Source: Dehalococcoidia bacterium
Lineage (GTDB): Bacteria; Chloroflexota; Dehalococcoidia; Tepidiformales; Tepidiformaceae
Assembly (NCBI GenBank): GCA_020432045.1
Contig: JAGQHB010000075.1
Span: forward strand, 1-64,000
Reading direction: 5' to 3'
Length of the DNA stretch: 64,000 nucleotides
The notes under the pieces are model-generated. The model was not told where the DNA came from. It was given only the letters and a program-made list of their open reading frames with translations, and did no database searches. Made by a program: the position numbers and the translations under genes. Shown in pieces: positions 60,278 to 64,000 of this stretch (positions within the stretch are counted from its first letter, which is position 1; the number at the start of each line of letters is the position of its first letter).

Positions 60278-61282
60278 TCAGGCGGGCTCGGAAACCGCTG
60301 TGCCCTGCCCGCGAAGACGGCGGATGAACTTGCCAACGTCCCCGTTGTCCCACGCCACCAGCACCTGGCTTGCCACGCCAATCGAGCTGTACGTCCCCGC
60401 GACGATCCCGACGAGCAGCACCAGCAGGAAGTTCCTGATCGACTCGCCGCCTATCAGCAGCATCGCAAGCACCGTAATCACGACGACCAGTGATGTATTG
60501 ATCGATCGTGCAAGTGTCTCCGTCAGGCTCGCGTTCACCGCCTCTTCGAACGGTACGTACTGGTCGTGCTGCACCATCTCGCGCACTCGGTCGAACACAA
60601 CGATCGTGTCGTGCACCGAGAAGCCGATAACGGTCAGGATCGCCGTGATGAACGCCGTGTCCACTTCGGTCCCACGGAACTCTCCGAGGAATGCGAAGAG
60701 ACCAAGGACGATGAACGCGTCATGCGTCAGTGCGATGACGGCTGCGACCCCGTAGCGGTAGGGTCGCCGCATCCGGCGGAAGGCAATCGAGATATAGATA
60801 AGGATCGCGATCGAGGCCGCAATTACAGCGAATGTTGCATTTCGTGCGATCTCGCTTGAAACGGTCTCCGAGATGGTCGAAAAATCGCGCCGAATGACGC
60901 CTGTGCACCCGTCCGCACTCGTCGTCCCGAACTTCGCACACAGCGCCTCCTGGATGTCGTCGATCTCGCCCCTCACCGGCACGGCTGGCCCCACGCTCCC
61001 GCCGGACGTTGGCGCGGGCCCGGCCAGCTCCGATGTGCGGATCAGGAATGCGTTGTCGCCAGCGGATTGGATGCGTGCCTCGCCGTGGCCCAGCGCGGAA
61101 AGTTCCGCTTTGAGGTCCGGTTGCGTTACGCCGCCGTTCGGAAACTCGAACGTAAAGGTGGTTCCCGAAGTGAACTCAATGCCTGGTTTCAGGCCCCACA
61201 GAGCCAGGAATATAGCCGCAACGATGAAGAGGACCAGGGAGACAGAAAGGTAATACCAGCGCTTGCCGGCGAAATCGAACAT
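60278..61282 (-). CDS. secF: protein translocase subunit SecF
   Basis: SecF works with SecD to help pull exported proteins across the membrane. The 334 residues have a first transmembrane helix (about 10-30), GLKPGIEFTSGTTFTFEF (the family D/E-F-x-G-G element), a periplasmic domain of about 100 residues, and five C-terminal helices with AVIALTHDAFIVLGLFAFLG, VIGFSVHDTIVVFDRVRE and SLTETLARSINTSLVVV. The ATG shares one base with the secD stop (TGATG), so translation is coupled. Confidence 0.95.
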   Translation of the reverse strand: MFDFAGKRWYYLSVSLVLFIVAAIFLALWGLKPGIEFTSGTTFTFEFPNGGVTQPDLKAELSALGHGEARIQSAGDNAFLIRTSELAGPAPTSGGSVGPAVPVRGEIDDIQEALCAKFGTTSADGCTGVIRRDFSTISETVSSEIARNATFAVIAASIAILIYISIAFRRMRRPYRYGVAAVIALTHDAFIVLGLFAFLGEFRGTEVDTAFITAILTVIGFSVHDTIVVFDRVREMVQHDQYVPFEEAVNASLTETLARSINTSLVVVITVLAMLLIGGESIRNFLLVLLVGIVAGTYSSIGVASQVLVAWDNGDVGKFIRRLRGQGTAVSEPA

Positions 61283-62727
61283 CAGCGTCCACCCCCGGTT
61301 TCCGCGTGCCTTCTAACAGTCCTGGCCTTTTGCTCCTCTGCATTCCAGAGCCAGTGATTCCGTGCCCATGGCGTCCCAACGATCATCTTGAGGAACGTCC
61401 GTGTCACGGTGATGGCGCTGAACATCGAAATGAGTACGCCAATCGCGAGCGTCAGTGCGAAGCCCTTCACCAGGTTCGCGCCGAACTGGTCGCCGAACCA
61501 GTACAGGATCAGACAGGTGATAAGCGTCGACGCATTCGAGTCCCGGATCGAGGTCCATGCGCGGCGGAACCCGATATCGATCGCCGCGTTCAGCGTGCGC
61601 CCCCGGCGCATCTCTTCCTTCATACGTTCGAAGATCAGGATGTTGGCGTCGACCGCCATGCCTACCGAAAGCACGAACGCCGCGATACCCGAAAGCGTCA
61701 ACGTGATTGGCCACATCTTGAAGACAGCCAGCGTGAGCGCCGTGTACACAGCCAGCGCCGCAGCCGCCAGCACCCCCGGCAGTCGGTAGTACAGGATCAT
61801 GAACAGGGCGACGGCCAGCAGTCCGATCTCGCCGGCATGCACCGAATTAACAACGGAGTCTTCGCCCAGTGTCGCGCTCACTTCGTTGGCCTGGATGATC
61901 CGCATCGGCACAGGCAGCGCACCGCTGTTTAGCAGATCGCTCAAATTCTGCGCTTCCGTGAAGCTGAATCCCCCCGTGATCTGTCCTCGGTCCGAGATGA
62001 TGGAGTTCACGTTCGCGCTGGAGATGATCTGCCCGTCGATTGTCACCACGAGTAACCGTCGCGGGTCGCCGTCCGCATACCGTGTCGCGTTCGCTGTGAT
62101 CTGTTCGAGGAGCTTGGACCCCAGGCTCGTCGTCTCGAAGTTCACACTGATCGCCGTCCCCTGCGTCGCAGGGAACGTATTGTTCTTCAAATGCTGACCA
62201 GTCATCTCCACGCACCCGGGCGGCGGCGTCGCGCCCGAGGCCTGGGGCAGGCACAGGGTCTTCCCATCAGGTGAGCCAAGGGCCGGGACCAACTCCGAAG
62301 CGTCGTTGTAGACCTGGAACTCCAGCTGCGCCGTGCGGCCAACCTGCTCCTGCGCCGCCTGCAATGTCACTCCGGGGATCTGGACGACAATCCGGTCGTC
62401 ACCGGCAATTGTCACCTCCGATTCGCTCACGCCAAGGCTGTTGACCCGGCGCTCGATGACGCGCTTTGCACCGCCGACCGCCTCTTTGATATCGCCGTCA
62501 TAGCCTTCCGGCGGGTCGGCCTGCAAGGCGATATAGGCTCCGCCGCGCAGGTCCAGGCCGAGTCGCATCGTCTCTCGCTCGAAGCTGCCAATCTTGATGC
62601 CTCGCCCTTCTGGCCAGAAATCGCCGGGCAGGTAGCGGTGCGGCGTGTTGGGCCAGACGGCGACAATGGCAAACGCTGTCAGGGCAACGACGAAAGTAAA
62701 CAGTCCGACGGTCGTCCTACTACGCAC
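61282..62727 (-). CDS. secD: protein translocase subunit SecD
   Basis: SecD is the larger half of the SecDF complex. The 481 residues include a first transmembrane helix (about 7-28), LGLDLRGGAYIALQ (the D-L-R-G-G signature), VIERRVNSLGVSESEVTIAGDDRIVVQIPG (P1 domain), and C-terminal helices with LSGIAAFVLSVGMAVDANILIFERMKEE and NASTLITCLILYWFG. GTG 62727 is chosen because it overlaps the yajC end by 8 bases and has AGGAGG 12 bases upstream; a start at 62790 would overlap yajC by 71 bases. Order yajC-secD-secF is the common operon. Confidence 0.95.
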   Translation of the reverse strand: MRSRTTVGLFTFVVALTAFAIVAVWPNTPHRYLPGDFWPEGRGIKIGSFERETMRLGLDLRGGAYIALQADPPEGYDGDIKEAVGGAKRVIERRVNSLGVSESEVTIAGDDRIVVQIPGVTLQAAQEQVGRTAQLEFQVYNDASELVPALGSPDGKTLCLPQASGATPPPGCVEMTGQHLKNNTFPATQGTAISVNFETTSLGSKLLEQITANATRYADGDPRRLLVVTIDGQIISSANVNSIISDRGQITGGFSFTEAQNLSDLLNSGALPVPMRIIQANEVSATLGEDSVVNSVHAGEIGLLAVALFMILYYRLPGVLAAAALAVYTALTLAVFKMWPITLTLSGIAAFVLSVGMAVDANILIFERMKEEMRRGRTLNAAIDIGFRRAWTSIRDSNASTLITCLILYWFGDQFGANLVKGFALTLAIGVLISMFSAITVTRTFLKMIVGTPWARNHWLWNAEEQKARTVRRHAETGGGR

Positions 62728-63067
62728 TCTGGCGAGTGGCCTCCTCAGGATTGGCGCCCGCTGGCCCGGGCCGGTCTTCCAGGTCCTCAAGCGTCGTCAG
62801 ACGCCGCTGAATCGCATCGCTCACCGCTCGCACCCGTACGCCTGGGCTCAACTCGAGGATGACTTCCGTTGGCGCATCGGGCGACTGCACGATGTCCATC
62901 ACTTCCCCGATGAGGCCCCCCGTTGTCACGATCTCATCGCCGATTCGCAGCGCCCGTACAGCATCTCGCTGCGATCGCTGCTGTTTCAACACCGGCCGCA
63001 ACAGGATGAAGTAGAACGCCGCCACCGCCGCGACGGTGTAAAAGATGACGCTCCACATGACTGCCAT
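62720..63067 (-). CDS. yajC: preprotein translocase subunit YajC
   Basis: YajC is a small accessory protein of the SecDF complex. The 115 residues hold one transmembrane helix (about 3-22, FYTVAAVAAFYFILLRPVLKQQR) and a cytoplasmic domain with LRIGDEIVTTGGLIGEVMDI, the family signature. ATG 63067 with AGGAGT upstream is chosen; the longer frame runs back into the HD gene. It is 19 bases after that gene and overlaps secD by 8 bases. Confidence 0.93.
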   Translation of the reverse strand: MAVMWSVIFYTVAAVAAFYFILLRPVLKQQRSQRDAVRALRIGDEIVTTGGLIGEVMDIVQSPDAPTEVILELSPGVRVRAVSDAIQRRLTTLEDLEDRPGPAGANPEEATRQSA

Positions 63068-63086
63068 CGGGGACTCCTGGTACCGC

Positions 63087-63980
63087 TCAACCGCTGGAGG
63101 CGGTCTCGTCTCGCATTCTCGCGAGGGTGGCTTGAGCGAGAGCCAACGCATCTGCCCGCTCCCGGATCGAGCCGTTGAGCTGGGCGTCGCGAACCGATGT
63201 TAGGACTGCCCCTAACAAGCGTCCACCGGGCAGGTCAAGGTCGTGCATCAGGTCTTCGCCCGTAATCAAAGGCGGCTCGCCCGGCTCGGTTACTGCCCAC
63301 GCCCGTGCCAGGACGTAGCTCGCGAAGCCGCAATGCCTCCGAAAGTGCTCTCGTGTGTAATTCGGCCCCCGTGTCGCCCATCCGTCGGCCATCTGCACCA
63401 GTAAGAGCGCGAGGACATGCCCATCCAAGTCCGTCACAAACCGCCGGATCGCACGGTCGGTGGGAGGCCAGTTTCTGATCAGCTCGCCCGGCCGGAGGTG
63501 GTACCTCACCATCCGCCGCACGAAGTCCGTCGCCACTTCGCCGAACCCGAGCTCCGGTAGCCGCTCTGCCACCATCTCGCCGCCGCGCGGTCCATGCCGT
63601 GGGAAGCGCAGGCGCCCTTCCACAATCGTCGCCGTCTCCGGCTTGGCAATGTCATGGACCAACGCCGATAGCCGCAGCAGCTGGCGCAGCGGCACGCCGC
63701 CGACATCGCCTTGCAGCGTCTCATCGAGGTCCAGCCAACTGATTTCTGCCCGGAGCAACCTGCCGGTGTCACCATTGCCGATGAGGTCGTCCATCGCCCG
63801 CACCGCTGCCAGGCAGTGATCGAGCACCGTGTAGTGGTGCAACTCGGGCTGTTTGAAGCCGCGCCCATCTTCCAGCGCTGGAAACCAGGCAGTCAGGATC
63901 CCCCGATCGTCCAGCGTACGCAGCGCCTCACCACTTTGCGGGTCGGAGAGCGCTTCGCGGAGCTCCGCGGGCATCGTCAT
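63087..63980 (-). CDS. HD-domain protein resembling the C-terminal part of tRNA nucleotidyltransferase
   Basis: This 297-residue protein has no nucleotidyltransferase motif but matches the region that follows it in CCA-adding enzymes: LDDRGILTAWFPAL, HHYTVLDHCLAAV, then LLRLSALVHDIAKPETAT with the HD pair, RHGPRGGEMVAERL, and RRMVRYHLRPGEL. So it looks like an HD phosphohydrolase derived from, or split from, a polyA-polymerase/CCA enzyme. An in-frame TAG lies just before the ATG, so the frame does not run on past the window. It is the first gene of the visible yajC-secD-secF operon and may follow another gene beyond the edge. Confidence 0.78.
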   Translation of the reverse strand: MTMPAELREALSDPQSGEALRTLDDRGILTAWFPALEDGRGFKQPELHHYTVLDHCLAAVRAMDDLIGNGDTGRLLRAEISWLDLDETLQGDVGGVPLRQLLRLSALVHDIAKPETATIVEGRLRFPRHGPRGGEMVAERLPELGFGEVATDFVRRMVRYHLRPGELIRNWPPTDRAIRRFVTDLDGHVLALLLVQMADGWATRGPNYTREHFRRHCGFASYVLARAWAVTEPGEPPLITGEDLMHDLDLPGGRLLGAVLTSVRDAQLNGSIRERADALALAQATLARMRDETASSG

Positions 63981-64000
63981 GCCCTACGCCCGCGGATGAG

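Overview
The window is high-GC, densely packed bacterial chromosome with no rRNA, tRNA, CRISPR or mobile element that I can see. The mix suggests a Chloroflexota bacterium, possibly of the Dehalococcoidia/Tepidiformia type: PT/TP-rich surface proteins, a RodZ-like HTH protein, DUF4389, DUF1501/DUF1800 and DUF4331 proteins, a thiolase plus OB-fold pair, a PgpH-type c-di-AMP hydrolase and many apparently leaderless genes. The taxonomic placement is inference from gene content only.

Layout. 1-8 kb: the tail of an unknown gene, a membrane metallopeptidase, an RDD protein, endonuclease III with a geranylgeranyl-reductase-like flavoprotein, rpsU, yqeY and the c-di-AMP hydrolase pgpH. 8-14 kb: one tight five-gene minus-strand operon (DUF4331, TPR protein, NicO/HupE-type metal transporter, secreted alpha/alpha-toroid protein, MarC-like protein). 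14-24 kb: purine synthesis, with purQ, two DUF4389 membrane proteins and purL on plus, and purH on minus behind a clear ZTP (pfl) riboswitch; an M16 peptidase and a C39-like protein lie between. 24-30 kb: nucleoside and one-carbon salvage (ahcY, GNAT, PfkB kinase, mtnP, mtnA, a MarR regulator, apt). 30-33 kb: a Tat-exported DUF1501/DUF1800 pair. 33-37 kb: a surface module (RodZ-like HTH protein, secreted protein, two class-F-like sortases), then a c-di-AMP (ydaO) riboswitch in front of a 72-aa zinc-ribbon gene. 37-46 kb: methyltransferase, plsX, cimA with an attenuator-like leader, membrane proteins, a DsbA-like protein in circularly permuted order, ruvA and two glycosyltransferase-type genes. 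46-51 kb: a TasA/SipW-like module with a long unexplained leader, and a CLC channel with CBS and RCK_C-like regions. 51-60 kb: lipid and CoA metabolism (two MaoC proteins, a penicillin-acylase-type hydrolase, and an operon OB-fold/thiolase/deacetylase/coaE/VOC). 60-64 kb: an alkaline-phosphatase-superfamily protein whose motifs are also in permuted order, then secF, secD, yajC and an HD-domain gene.

How the genes fit together. (1) MtnP and MtnA process methylthioadenosine, Apt recovers adenine, AhcY handles S-adenosylhomocysteine, and the PfkB kinase could return adenosine to AMP; PurQ, PurL and PurH make purines de novo and purH listens to ZTP. (2) c-di-AMP appears as a hydrolase (PgpH), a riboswitch and possibly a target (CLC with RCK_C-like tail). 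(3) Two surface modules (zinc-ribbon/sortase neighbourhood and TasA/SipW) share the same 14-base promoter element.

Expression pattern. Many first genes carry a TANNNT -10 hexamer 6-8 bases before the start codon, leaving no room for a ribosome binding site, while genes inside operons usually have one. I read this as widespread leaderless transcription. All functional calls rest on motif reading by eye; no database search was run.
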